Source: Akebia trifoliata
Taxonomy: Eukaryota; Streptophyta; Magnoliopsida; Ranunculales; Lardizabalaceae
Assembly: GCA_017979445.1 (NCBI GenBank)
Contig: CM030714.1
Span: 42,574,826 to 42,638,825, forward strand
Reading direction: 5' to 3'
DNA: 64,000 nucleotides
A program made the translations under genes and the position numbers. This document shows, in pieces, positions 11,609-24,119 of this stretch; the stretch's first letter is position 1; each line of letters begins with the position of its first letter. Below the pieces are notes generated by a model. That model did no database searches. It saw nothing but the letters and a program-made list of their open reading frames with translations, and had not been told where the DNA came from.

Positions 11609-13042
11609 CTAAAAGTTTGTGATCTGTTGAATGAGACGAGCCATGTTGTTGTAAGAAGATCCACCCTTTTCCACAGCTTTCTTAGCTCTCTCTCCCAATT
11701 CCTTCGCTCTCTTTCTTATTTGCTGCATCACTTCATCTTCACAGTCCATCAACTGATTCACTGCCTTCTCTATCTTCTCCCTCGTCACGGTCACCTTCTC
11801 ATCATTAATCTCCGGGCATGTATAACTCCATGTATCGTTCTCAACTCCCACTGGAATTCCAATCCTCGACACTTGAGTCACGAATTTATCGTTGTATAAT
11901 TGCTCAGCGTAGAGCGGCCAAGTGATCATTGGTACACCCGCGGTTACGCTTTCAAGTGTGGAGTTCCATCCAACATGAGTCATGAACCCTCCGATCGCTT
12001 GATGTTCCAATATCAATAACTGTGGGGCCCACGTAGTTATGATCAAACCCTTATCACTTTTCTTCTTCATCTTCTCCACAAACTCATCATCTCCATCTCC
12101 ATTGGGGTTCCTAACAACCCAAATGAATGAATGACCAGAAGCTTCGAGACCAAGCGCGATCTCATGAAGTTGTGCCCTACCGAAGCCTGTCATACTTCCA
12201 AAAGATACGTAGAGAACCGAGTTGGGTTTCTTGGAATCGAGCCAACTCAAACAGCTGTGTTCACTTTCAGTAGAGGCCGAGGCTGAATAATCTCTGTTGC
12301 ATAGAGACACGGGGCCTATAGCCCAAACATTGTTGTTCACAACCTTCTTGTAGTGATCAATGTAAGTTGACTCTAACTCGTAGAAGCTATTCACCACGCA
12401 ACCGAAGCTAGCAGGTATTGTGTTGTAGATCCTTTTCATCCGATCCGAATAAGGAGTTTGAATCTTGAGATGTTGAGGGATTTGAGACTTTTTGAACTTG
12501 ATCTCGTCGGGAAGACCGGGCAATATGAAATATGGATCTGATTGGTGATTGTAGTCATGATCACTTGTGTAGCGTTCCATGCTGTCTATTGCACTTAGAG
12601 AGAAGACGCCCGTGGGGTCGAAGTACAGCCTTGGGATTCTAAGCTCTGCAGCGATGTCATTTGTCCAAGGGAAGAACATATCGGTGACTATGCAATTTGG
12701 GTGGTTTTCTCTAAAGAATTTCTCAATATCGGGTTGGAGAAGTTTCATAGCGTGAAATAGTTTTTGTGAATGTTGCGGAGTTTTTGTGGTGTTGAAATTC
12801 TCGATTCCTTCCGGTAAGCCGACTTCCTCCCTAGGTAAGTGAAGTAAATGAACTGAGACTGGGTAGCCAGATTTGATGTCTAGATCTATGGAGTTTTGGA
12901 AGAGTTTGGCATTGAAAGGGGTGGTGATGATGGTAGCATTAACCCCATGTCTAGCAAACATTCTTGCCATGTCGACTAGAGGTATCATATGGCCTGGACT
13001 CAAAAATGGAAGGAAAAATACTTTTATAACTGAAGCATCCAT
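11609..13042 (-). CDS. Family-1 UDP-glycosyltransferase (UGT73-like), copy C
   Basis: Intact single-exon gene, 477 residues, normal for plant UGTs. It should move a sugar from a UDP-sugar to a small-molecule acceptor in the cytosol. Visible features are the catalytic His18 in SPGHMIPLVD, its partner Asp121 in CIVTDMFFPW, and the 44-residue PSPG donor-binding box at about 338-381. The box runs from WAPQ to AEQ and ends in Gln, which usually favours UDP-glucose. The usual HCGWNS is HVGWNS here. Overall the sequence resembles the UGT73 group (flavonoid, coumarin and triterpene glycosyltransferases); the acceptor cannot be told. The ATG at 13,040-13,042 is chosen because it gives the MDASVIKVFF start shared with copy B. 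The frame stays open upstream only to a GTG, and copy B has no ATG there. PSPG residue 11 is Gln where copies A and B have Pro. Confidence 0.93.
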   Translation of the reverse strand: MDASVIKVFFLPFLSPGHMIPLVDMARMFARHGVNATIITTPFNAKLFQNSIDLDIKSGYPVSVHLLHLPREEVGLPEGIENFNTTKTPQHSQKLFHAMKLLQPDIEKFFRENHPNCIVTDMFFPWTNDIAAELRIPRLYFDPTGVFSLSAIDSMERYTSDHDYNHQSDPYFILPGLPDEIKFKKSQIPQHLKIQTPYSDRMKRIYNTIPASFGCVVNSFYELESTYIDHYKKVVNNNVWAIGPVSLCNRDYSASASTESEHSCLSWLDSKKPNSVLYVSFGSMTGFGRAQLHEIALGLEASGHSFIWVVRNPNGDGDDEFVEKMKKKSDKGLIITTWAPQLLILEHQAIGGFMTHVGWNSTLESVTAGVPMITWPLYAEQLYNDKFVTQVSRIGIPVGVENDTWSYTCPEINDEKVTVTREKIEKAVNQLMDCEDEVMQQIRKRAKELGERAKKAVEKGGSSYNNMARLIQQITNF

Positions 13043-14560
13043 GATGATGGTGGTGGTAGTTCTCTCCCTTGATTTATTATAGGTGGATTGAAAACTGTGT
13101 TGAATCGAAGAAATTTGATAATCTATGAGTGGTTGTAGTTCTCTCACTCTATATCATGGACGATGGTAATTGGGAAATATTTCGACTTTTGTGGCTCTTA
13201 GGATTTGAGGTAAAACAAAGACTTGGTAGGTATCCCACATGACAATTATTCAAGTCCACATGTCAGTAATGCAATAAATGGTGCATGTGAAATTTTTTGG
13301 GAAGGGAACTACTTTTTTTTTCCCAAAAAAGGAAAATGTTGGAACGATAGACAGAGGTGATGTGGTGGAGCACGCATACTTGTACATGCTTTTTACATCA
13401 ATCTCACAAAAAAGCATCATCATTGGGCATGACACCACATCATTTTGTCACCTTTGTGTCATCCCAACGACACGAATCTTTTCAAAAATCTTTTTCTTCT
13501 CTCTCTAATCTTATCCTTTGATTTAGGAATCTCTCTCTCTCTCTCTTTAAAGGGTTTCTGTGTAAGTTTTGCACTGTAATTTAAAAGGATATGTGGTAAA
13601 TTTTTTCTTTCTTAATTGTCCTATGTTATTATTGAACTCATCTTTTTTTTATTTATTGTCGAATTCATAATTTTTTATTGCTGATGAACTCGATGATATT
13701 TTTAGATATCTGATATCACAATTTTCATTGTCGAGTTCACCATTTTTTAAATAAAAAAGTGGAGAATTCGACATTGGTAAAACCCACCCATATTCAATTT
13801 TTAAGTTTTCTAATAAAAATATATGGAAAGATTAATTAAAAACTTGCAATAATGACTTGTTTAGATGATTTCAATCAAAGTGAATCACTCTTGATCAATT
13901 TTCATCTAAAAATTAAAAAAATAAAGTGAAAAAATCCTAATTTTTTTACATAAATCTTCAATGTTGTCATATAGACAACAGAAGTCACACTTCGCTTGAA
14001 AACGAAGATGTAATTGGTGAAAAGATTTGAGAGGAAGTTAATTCCTAGATATTATATTCTTATGGATTCTATTATAACCGTGTAACCACCTCTACCACGT
14101 CAGCTAATCCTAATGAATAAATTGATGCAATGTATCTATATATACCCTAATACGATACATCATACTAATGCTCTAACAATTGGATTTCTGAAAAACTTGT
14201 CATTGGGATATAACAGAGCACACTTTAGTCACAAACCGTATGTTATCTCAAAGTTTGCATGTCATACATGTAATTTTCAAATTGCAGTTAAAAATAAATA
14301 AAATATATTTTTTATCTGAATAAATATAACATATATTTATTTTAAAACCAGGTATGCATGGAGCAGTGGAAGAGCAATTACACTTAGACTCTAATGCTCC
14401 CTAATTAATGCAATCCTTCAAACTTTATAAAAAAGAAGAGATGGTTCTTCATTTGGGGGGACTTGAGACTCAACTCCTAAATTCTATCTCTAGTGAGTAT
14501 CTTTTCTTTTTTGCTCGACAACTGACATGCTCACTAACTCGATTGTTTGAGGCTCTTTGA
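13043..14560. other. 5' flank of UGT copy C (non-coding)
   Basis: Homologous to the upstream flanks of copies A and B, with many small indels. It contains a (CT)n run at about 13,528-13,547 and the hairpin around 13,733-13,773. About 200 bp present in the A and B flanks (near 9,665 and 31,650) are missing at about 13,960. No gene is seen, and I cannot identify a convincing TATA box. Confidence 0.55.
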
Positions 14561-14719
14561 CCACTATTATATTGGTGACTTTGCAATTTAAGTAATTAAA
14601 GAATAATTGATATGCAAACGGGTTTGGATTTAATATGAATGATGTATTTATAAAGTAATTAAATAATTGATGATTCAAATTGTCAATATTAAGAGTTTGA
14701 ATAATGGAGATCAATTTTT

Positions 14720-14975
14720 AGCTTGAATTGTCGAGATTGACCTTTTACAATCATCAAGGTCAATGATGGTAAAGTCACTGATCTCGATGATTGAAACATG
14801 AATCATTGTGAAAAAAAATTCAAATCGTTGAGATCAAACATTCTAAATATTGTCGAGATCAATGATTATTATCATCGATCTTGACGATTGAACATGAATC
14901 ATTTTGATTGAAGATTCAAATCGTTAAGATCAACAATTCAAATTGCCGAGATCAATGATTTGATGAGTTGACCAT
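14720..14975. repeat. Degenerate short-period repeat (TTCAAATCGTTGAGATCAA type)
   Basis: Many imperfect copies of a roughly 20-bp theme (ATTCAAATCGTTGAGATCA, GAACATGAATCATT) in direct and inverted order. The same theme recurs at 34,975-35,330, also just outside a UGT block. No coding sequence. It looks like a decayed minisatellite or the inside of an unrecognised transposon. Confidence 0.55.
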
Positions 14976-15237
14976 TTTATCAGGGTAGATGAGGGGGCAT
15001 TGAGAAACAAAGATTTTTATTAGATTTGAGATTTTGGCCTCCCCCTCTGTGACGTATTCCCTCATACTCTCTTGACATGTCATGTGTTAGAATCATAGAT
15101 TTTTTTTTCAAGATACAAAATTGCACCTTGGGATACTCAACTGCACATCCCCATTTCAAGGGGAGCCAGAAAATCATTATTTTTTTATTATTATTAATTA
15201 AAATTTTAAGGTGCATTTATAAATGAATAATGCTGAA

Positions 15238-15394
15238 AGTGACCTCAAGATTGGACATCACAACGCAAGCCCTGATGAGAAAGTGTACGAGAATCATAGA
15301 TTCTGTCTCGAGATATGACTGAAAAACATCTATGATTCCTATCCACTTTCACGTGGTAAATATGTGCCATATGAGTGCCAATCTTGAGGTCACT
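15238..15394. mobile_element. Foldback MITE (AGTGACCTCAAGATTGG family), copy 1
   Basis: A 157-bp element with 17-bp perfect terminal inverted repeats AGTGACCTCAAGATTGG / CCAATCTTGAGGTCACT and further pairing inside (CATAGAT / ATCTATG). A sister copy of almost the same length is at 51,935-52,093. I cannot define a clear target duplication. Non-coding. Confidence 0.75.
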
Positions 15395-16267
15395 CCATCA
15401 CACTCTTTAGGAATACATCTCTTCCCTATAGTCTATTAAATAATTTTCCTAAACCGAAAATAGGGTCCAAGACTGTAAGTGGCCTTCCAGACTTCCCAGA
15501 GTTTGACAGAAAATAGAAATACATGTCTTGTATTAGACATGGCATGTGCATGCGATAATAAAAAATTAACCAAATTAGCAAATTAAAAATCTTCTGTCGA
15601 CGTCAATTTTATAAAGAGTAGAAACTTTGAATTGAAGTAAATAATTGATTCGATCAATCCAAAAAATTTAGAATAAAATTTCAATGACGATGATTCAAAT
15701 ACTTGTTCATAAAACCCATCGGCTCAAAATGCAATAATCAGCCAATCAAGTATGACACTTCGATGTATAGATGTATCTATATATTAATGCCAAACAGTAC
15801 TATTTTAATCTCCATTATACAAGACCATGGAAATAACGAATATTACGAGATAAAATGAGGCAACTAAAATAATCTCATCATCCATGGTGGTAATTAAAAA
15901 TCCATGCATATTTATATATACTTGTTCTCACTCACTGATGGGAGACGACCTTGGACATATCCTCGGACCAAATTAAAAATTAGAAAATCATTAAACTCTC
16001 GTGCGCTTTTCGACATTAAAAATCCGTTCTTCGTTGCAAGGCAATCAGAACACAAACCAATGAGTCCACAATTCAATAAAATGAGAGGTGGGACCATAAG
16101 ACTTCTATTATGCATACTTTGGATGGATTGGGGGCCTTCAATTATAAATGTGTCCACTTTGAGAAGTTCCACACGTTAACTTCTTTTTTCCATTCTACTA
16201 CTACTACTACACATTAACTTCCCATCTATTAAGTTAAAGAATCCCCTTTGAATCAAAGGCAACTTCC
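15395..16267. other. Intergenic, nothing recognised
   Basis: AT-rich sequence between a MITE and the patatin-like pseudogene. A short overlapping pair of open frames on both strands at about 15,904-16,179 shows no family resemblance. Any promoter of the pseudogene would lie here but is not evident. Confidence 0.4.
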
Positions 16268-18870
16268 ACTGATCCACCCACCACTGGTAGGATTATTGGA
16301 GGTTTTGAAGATCGATGGAGGCGGTATAAGAGGGATAATTCTGGGAGCCATGCATACTCAGACTTCTTCGAATCCAAGCTTCAGGTACACATAAAAAACT
16401 TCAATTCTTAATTGCCTTACCCCAAATTTCAAATTTTCTTACATAAAATGGTGTACTAGTTCATGAGGCTAAAGATGTTTTTTGAGTTATAGGAGCTTGA
16501 TGGACCCCAAGCAAGGATCGCGGACTACTTTGACATGGTCACGGGAACAAGCACAGGAGGATTAGTGACTACCATAGTTACGGCTCCTAATAAGAATAAT
16601 CACCCGCTTTACGCTGCCAAGGATATTAATAATTTTTATTTCGAGCATTGCCCAAAGATATTTCCTCAAAAAGGGCTAGTAAAAGGGGAGATATTGTAAC
16701 ATCTTATCCTAATATTGGGTAGGCTAATTATGTTGACTAATGTTGGATTGACAATCTTCCTCAATTCATAACCCTTTTAGTGTGCCTATATCCATATTTA
16801 GTGCATGGTAATCGAGTTTGGATTAGGCAATTATCCACAACGTGGGGATTATAAAAATGAAAGATGTTTTTGGGTTTTTTCCAAAAACCCATCATCTTCA
16901 AGCTTCCAAAAACGTTTTCTTGTTTTTGAGATTTAAAGGTAGAAGAAGATATAATTTTGAGTTTTTGAAAGGTACAAATGCTATCTATTCAATGATTTAT
17001 AGATAAACTATCGATTAATTGTTTGATTCACAGATCTAATTGATTGGTCCTTTATTCGTCGAATTTTAGAATTTTTTTGTGACTATGATTTGGTGTGTTT
17101 TATATTAAGATACAAGTAATGATGATTTAAGTTCTCTAATTAATTCTTAAATTATAGGACATGCACACATGGGGTTATCCTAATCTTTTGGCCTAATTTG
17201 CACCCAATGTTATTTTATTGACATTTCGATGATTGATGATTGACCATTGATGATCGCAGAAATGGTTTCTTTAGTTGGGCAAAGGGTTTGTTTAAGACGG
17301 CCACAGGGGCCCAAGTATATATGACGGAAAGTATTTGCGATCCTTAGCAAAAGACCTACTTGGTGACACCACCATCAGCCAAACCCTCACAAATGTGCCC
17401 ATCTCAGCTTTTGACGTCAAGCTACTTCAACCCACCATCTTTACATCGTTAGGGGTAAGGATATATTCTCTAATTCTTCCAATTTTCAATCCAACAAAGT
17501 TTTTCACATTTTTTTTATACAAATATATACAGGCCCAAACTGATGTTGCCAAAGATGCCAAATTATCCGATATCTGCCTCAGTACCTCTGCAGCATCTAC
17601 ATATCTCTCAGCACATTACTTCGAGACGAAAGACTCTACAGGAAAAACTAAAAGCTTCGACCTCATCGATGGTGGGGTTGCAGCAAATAATCCGGTATAT
17701 CTCATGAAATTTGACTATTAGTCCCCAATAATAGTATACAAGCATTATAAATTTAAGGGGAAAAAAATACAAAATTGGGCAGTTATCGTTGTAATGGTAT
17801 TTATTTATTTTTACCAAAATAGTTACATCATTTTACTAAATTTACCTTTATACCCATGTGAATCTCATGCAATACTATTTTTTTTTTCTTTCTAGAAATG
17901 GAGGGTATAAAAGTAAAATCATGAAAGTGGACCTACATGTCCTTTTTTGGTAAAAATAACTAGATATGTATCAAAATGAGTATATGTCTGGGGTACATGA
18001 AATGGGTGATTTCGGTGTTAGAACTTATGTGACTAACAATAACTCAGCAATTGGTTTCCCTACATTTATGTTATAATGCATTTGGTCTTCATAAATCTCA
18101 CCCATTTGTTTGTGCAGTCCCATCAGATCAAGCTTTATGTGTGAATGTATGGTTGAATTTATGCATTTATTTACGCTAACAATCCTCCCAAAACTCACTT
18201 TTGATTACTGTAGTCATTGTGCGCAATTACCGCACACATCTGCTAGCAACTATATCTGCCTACAATAATTGTCATCTCATATCACGTTCACTTTGGATAG
18301 GATCCAAATCAATTGCTCACCAATTGCATTTGCTTGAATTTTCTTCAAATATTAGCAGGCCGTTTGAAATGGTAGCAAGCCCCTTTCTTTGGTACCTTCT
18401 TAATGTAAATTCGCAAGCATTATCGAAGTGATGTCTTGATTAGAAGTGATTCAGGATTTACACTTTGCCCATGAGTAAGTTCTATTGGATGGTTTGGACG
18501 CATCCTCTTTGCTGACATTTTTATATCTTCGATTAATAATCTAAAAAAGTTTGACACAGTCACGTTTTTTTGACTCTATGCACTCCAAAAGCCTCAAGTT
18601 TCTATTTTTTGCTTTGAGTTTGACTCCCTCTCTTCTTTTCTTTAGAAATTAAACCACAATTGTAACTTGTAAGCGAATGATTTCTCACTCTCTAATTTGC
18701 AGCTGCCACTACTGCCACTATAGGCCTCACTTGTATCTTTAACTAGGTAATAGAACCAATTAGTGGTGGTGTTTGACCGCCACTATAGGGGTCCGAAAAA
18801 GGCAAAACACACACACACACACACGTGCGAGCGTGCATGCAAGGTAACCCCCAAAAAAGAAAGAAGGAAC

Positions 18871-19709
18871 TGTTGGAAAAATCTGCATTTCTATGCAGAT
18901 TTTTGTGATCAAGTAGGGATATTTGAGCTACGATTCAAGTGGGTCCCATTACTTTTTTGTAGTTGGACCACTTGGAAACTTATTCATCTCATTGAAGAGA
19001 ATAGTTTCATGTTTTAAGTTGTCAAAAATTCATTATGGGTGAATGACAAATCAGCTCCAAAGAACCCCTATTAGCCATGGTTTGTTGTATGTGGTTTATA
19101 AGATTATTGAGTTTATAAGAGAAACTCTTTAGTCCCACATCGGATAGGAATAAGAAAATTGTCTAGTTCTTATATAGAACTTCTTATATCACTTAAGTGT
19201 ATATGAGAGAGAGACTTGGATAAGCCCACGCACGCGCACAAGGGGCCCATGGGCTCAAGAAGGATTTAATCCATTGGTCCAAAATATCCTTAATGCGTAT
19301 GCGGGCACACGATGCGCGCGCAGGGGGGGGTGCAAATCCCGTCAATTTGGGTATCTCTTAAGAGACACACATGCACATGTCCTTTTCCTAAGAGACACCT
19401 TGTCTCTTAAATTTCTATAAATAGGTCATCTCGACCTCAGTTTCTTTTGCTGTTTAAACGTGCAAGCATTCTGTTTTCCTTCTGCATTCTTTGAGAGTAT
19501 AAACAGTAGCGTTCGGTTCGCTAGACGTGTAGATTGTAGTGCTGCCTCTACACGTGTGATCGTTGTATCCTGGGAGACAATTGTTCATTGATCCGTGTGC
19601 ACCAAGTTGCGGGAACAAAATTGTCTTAAGGACATTGTGTTCAACACAAGCCTCGGTCAAACTTTCTTTTTGTTCATTCTCGGGTATCTACCGCTTCAAA
19701 TATTCAACA
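18871..19709 (+). mobile_element. Solo LTR of an LTR retrotransposon (probably Copia)
   Basis: An 839-bp sequence beginning TGTTGG and ending CAACA, flanked by a perfect 5-bp duplication GGAAC (18,866-18,870 and 19,710-19,714). Inside is a TATA-like CTATAAATAGG at about 19,416, followed by a leader-like region, and the TTTAGTCCCACATCGG motif common in plant LTRs. No internal retroviral coding region or second LTR is present, so it is what remains after LTR-LTR recombination. It sits in intron 4 of the patatin-like pseudogene. Superfamily assignment is a guess. Confidence 0.85.
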
Positions 19710-20356
19710 GGAACAAATCAAAGACCTCCGCTACTCTGTTTTTCTGAAGTAGAGGAATATGTTGGCGAAATTTATAATTAGAGACTGGTTATTGATAATC
19801 CTGCCAGTGTTTGTCAAATGTCCAAAAGTTGTTTTTTCATGATATGCCAACATAAGACAACTCAAAATTGTTTATGAATCTAGTATATTATTTATACTCA
19901 TTGACAAGGTTATTGTGTCAGTTTTACAGGAACTCGTCTGGACTATGGCTATAATCTGCAAGAATCTTGTGTCTCAAGCTTATTTGTACCAGGTTTACTT
20001 TTTTTCCTCCATTATCAGATATCCATCCCTTTTTCCCTACAAGTATGAATGATTTCTTAATTAATTTATGTGATTGCATTAACTACTCACGCAGTTACAT
20101 TAAAACACTTGGTTAAATAACCAACTATTAACTACTGCATTAATGGTTTTTTTTCCTAAGTATGTGTAGATATTGCTTTAATATATCAAAGAAATTAGAA
20201 CATGTACGATTGTATGCGTGACATTCTAAAATTCTTAGATTAATCCAGGTATGATATGTATGTCCACATTTAGAAACATTGAGTTACATTGACAATTTAG
20301 AGAATATACGTTTAATTGCACAGTTTACTATGAGCTGCATGATTAAGTAGAATACC

Positions 20357-23300
20357 TGTCATGCCCCAAGTTTCAAGATCCATAACCCGATCCTTTATCA
20401 CTATTTGAACCGTGATCCATAACTTAGGGGTGATTTAGGAATAATCCACTTACTCGCATCGACAAGAAAAAAAAATACATATGATAAACCTAACTAAAAA
20501 CATTATCTAAATCCATTTCTTGGAAACAGTCACATAGGATAGGTCAATGCACCTTTAGTAAAAAAATTCATAAATTATTCAATTTTTATCAGAATTTAAT
20601 GCGACACCCCATTTTGGAAAGATGGTTGAAATAACCATAATATAAAAATGCTAAATCAAATAAAATATTTATTTTTCAAGTATAAAAATACCGAACAAAA
20701 GTTCTATACTATGATGTAATTTAAGATTTAATAACACATCGTGTGACTTCGAAATATGTACACACTTCAATTCATATTGTAAAGTAGAGATTTTAAATTC
20801 TATAGAAGTTATTGAAATGTGGAACTCAAGAAAATATGAAATGTATATTAAAATCATTGTTTGGCATGTGAAATGTTTTTTTCAAAAACAACGGTACAAA
20901 ATAGGTTTCCTACATATTTAGTAGGTTGGATGGTAAAATCCAGAATAAATATTTCTGTTATTAAAATGGTATGGGGCCAAAACTATGTCGAAATTAACTT
21001 CCAAAACCCAATCCTAAAATAAAATTAGAACTAAAGGAGAAGTCTAACCATGGATTGCGACGATATAAAGTAGGTTTTGTTTTCTATTTATTTCTATTGT
21101 CCATTAATAGTGACAGCAAAAATGACTCATTTTAAAATATAATAATTTTTTTTAAATTCCAAAAAAAATATAAGGATATGCGTGTGCGAGTTACAAAATT
21201 CTTCTAAGCAGTATAACATCATTTCAATAACAAATAAAAATTCTATAATATTCTCGTGAAACATGTTAAAAGGAATTAATAACATAATAAATCTTCTTTT
21301 CTAAATTAATTAATAACCAAGGTTTTTAAGATGAAAATCCTACACATTTATTCGATAAATTAGTTTATAACGATTCTAATAAGCATAAATAACATTAAGA
21401 AATCTTCCCAAAATCCCATACACCCATAATTATAGAAGCAAATCAACTTAGAAATAAACAAAGTAAATTGTCGAAAATGATCTCAACGCCGCTAATGTCT
21501 CTTCATCGAAATCTGAAATTTTTGACACAAAATGTCGGTGAGCGGCGAAGCCCAATAGGAGTGACATGACACCCCTCCACATAGTCAACAAATAACAGAA
21601 AAGAATACATCAAATTGCACATGATGTGATGATAATAAAATAAAACAAAATAATTATTTTACCACTTTATAAATAAGAAAATTGCTAAATCATTTTCTTA
21701 TCAATTATTTTATTTTCGATTTGGTCAAACTGTCATATTCAATTCAGCCATTTTATTCCAAGTCTGGCGAAACCGCAAATTATCCCATTCTAAGGTCTTT
21801 CTCGAGGGTTTAAGGGTCTTGCACCCAAGGGCCTATGCCCTACTTGCTTTACACCATCATTTGTCCTTATAAAAATTGTATCCTTTTTATATAACACAAA
21901 AATCATGTGAACCATTCATCCTTACCATGGAATCACTAAAATCATACCAACATTTATGCATATAATATCATTAGATTATATGATTATTAACATTTATATA
22001 AGCATGATTTACTTCTTTTATATCACTATTAAACTGAGTTAAAGGGAGTCAAATCCTACTCTGATCGAATTCTGGATCATTTTTTATTGAGTCACACGTT
22101 CTTCGCATCTCCTTAACCCCGTGGTCTTCTTCATCTTTCTATTGGAGAGTCTTCACACTACCTACGTCCCTTTTTCCCTCTCTCCATTTTTCTCTCTTTC
22201 TCTTTCCTAAGGATGAGATTAAGTTGAAAAATAAATAAATGTGTACTTCTCAAAATTCCAACAATAGTGTCATCACATATTATCTCAATTATTTACTCTA
22301 AATATTAATTCTCCTATCAATCTAGGTTACTCACAAATTAAATTTTTTTAAAACTATTTTAAATTATTTTCTTACTTCAACATGAATATAAAATATTAAT
22401 TTGAATTTTAAAATAATTTCCTACTTGAGCCCCCTACATGGATTTCACTTTCCCACCCATATGAGTGGGAAAGTGAAATTCACTCATATTTTTCATCCCC
22501 AATTCTTCCCCACTCATATCTTCTTCTTCCCTACCACCACCACCACCACCATTACATTAACCTCCTTGTCGTCGCCATTGTCGTCTTCGTCATCATCATC
22601 TCTGATCACCTTCTCTCTCTTTCTCTTACCTCCTCCGTCACCACCACCACCACATTCTTTCCTAATTTTCCTCATCATCTTCTTCCTCACTTACTTCCGC
22701 CACCACCACCATCGTCACCATCACCACCACATTCTCCCTTCTTCTTCACTTACCTCCACCATCGCCGCCACATCCTCCTCCCTCCCTCTTCCTTCTCATA
22801 TTCTTCTTCCTCTGCCCATCTTTCTCTTCTTTTTTCTCATATTTTTTTTCATGATTTTATTCAAGTAAAATCAAATAATGGAATTTGATTTTCCAACCCT
22901 ACCTATTTTCCATAACTATTTTTCCATGGATTTCAAATTCCATGGAAAGTCACTTTTCATGCAATTAAACATACCCTTAAAGATTTAATGATACCAAAAT
23001 AAGACACAATGTAATCCAATAATAATTTTAGCAATTTTTGACTTGATTAAGAAGGTTTTTTTAATATTTATTTTAATACCTATGATTACACCAATTTTGC
23101 ATAAAAGCCCTTAATTTTAAATTAAATAAAAAGAACCTTCCCTATACATTATAAATTACATTATAACACCACTATCAACTAATCATTTTTATAGTTATTA
23201 ATTTATCCTTGCTTTAACAAATACTATCCATATCACATGGACTTCTATGATTTGAACTACTAAGTTATCTACTATATTTATTTATTGGATGCATACATTT

Positions 23301-23613
23301 TAATTAATTACTCAATTATATAAAGTCAAAATTCTATATTAGTAACCACTTTTTATCTCATAATATATTTTTAAAAAAATAAATTTTAACAATGAATGAA
23401 AACCTGACATTAATCAATATTTTGTTTCATAATTAAGTTGACTTCAAACGTTGACAACCAATTGTCTAACATTATAAATTATCGAAATGTAAATTTTAAA
23501 ACTACCATATGTTAAAACCAAAAATATTGATTATAATATATCACAATTAAATATGTTTTCAAGAGTATTACTTATAAAATAATTTCATGGGTTTTTAGAT
23601 CAGGGATATTACA
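20357..23613. mobile_element. Long solo LTR or LTR-only element, 3.26 kb (probably Ty3/gypsy)
   Basis: Starts TGTCATGCCCC and ends GGGATATTACA, with a perfect 5-bp duplication ATACC on each side (20,352-20,356 and 23,614-23,618). Such TGTxATxCCCC...GGGxTATTACA ends and very long LTRs are typical of plant gypsy elements. No gag or pol is seen. The open frame at 22,401-22,868 is a low-complexity product of (CCA)n/(CTT)n runs, not a gene. It is inserted in intron 4 of the patatin-like pseudogene. Confidence 0.78.
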
Positions 23614-23894
23614 ATACCCCACTAATAAGTAGGAAAAATGTAAGGCTTCTCATAGGGTCTTGGTGTAGCAGGGAGGCCCATCCCATGTGATATAGTTTCA
23701 GTTGTGGTTGTTCACAGTTGAGCCAATGGGACTACTTCTCTTTTAAGTGTTCATCAATTTTTTTTCCTTCAATTAATCAGAATTGCTTTGTGCTACATAG
23801 TTTAACATTTTATGGACTTTTTAAAGATGCATTGTTTCTCACCTACCTTGGATATTCTTAGAATTAGAGGCATGTTTGCTTCTTATTAATTATT

Positions 23895-24055
23895 TGCTTC
23901 TTGTGTAAGACTAATTGGGAGTCGGTTGACCAATTGTTCATTCATTGTGCCTATGTAAATTCAGTGTGGTCTCATTTCCTTTCTATTTTTCATTTGTCTT
24001 GGTCCACTCCAGGGTCTTTGATTCAATTCTTTTCTAGCTGGAGGTCTACATTGGT
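23895..24055 (+). pseudogene. LINE remnant: zinc-binding tail of reverse transcriptase (zf-RVT)
   Basis: The plus-strand frame reads CFLCKTNWESVDQLFIHCAY, then VNSVWSHF. This is the CxxC...HC zinc-binding signature found C-terminal to the reverse transcriptase in plant non-LTR retrotransposons. Only this short piece remains, squeezed between the gypsy-type LTR and the CACTA end in the same intron. Strand and family are supported by the motif; nothing else of the element is evident. Confidence 0.65.
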
Positions 24056-24119
24056 GTAAGCAAAATAGGGATTTTAGGGGATTTTTTGTTTATGTGGGAT
24101 CTTGTGGGGCCTCTAATAC

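Noticed and set aside
13043..13147. 35-codon upstream extension of UGT copy C
   Set aside because: The extension begins at GTG, not ATG. Copies B and C share the MDAS start and the extension is a translated triplet-repeat leader.
15904..16179. Open frames on both strands, about 86-91 residues
   Set aside because: Overlapping opposite-strand frames with no family resemblance and no conserved copy elsewhere in the window; probably chance.
19930..19992. Exon-like segment flanked by AG and GT (TGTRLDYGYNLQESC in one frame)
   Set aside because: The open stretch is short, both splice-like sites are ordinary, and I recognise no family. It lies between two solo LTRs in a transposon-filled intron.
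22401..22868. 155-residue open frame rich in Pro, Ser, His and Leu
   Set aside because: It is produced by (CCA)n and (CTT)n low-complexity DNA inside the long LTR, has no signal peptide or extensin motif, and is not a plausible cell-wall protein gene.
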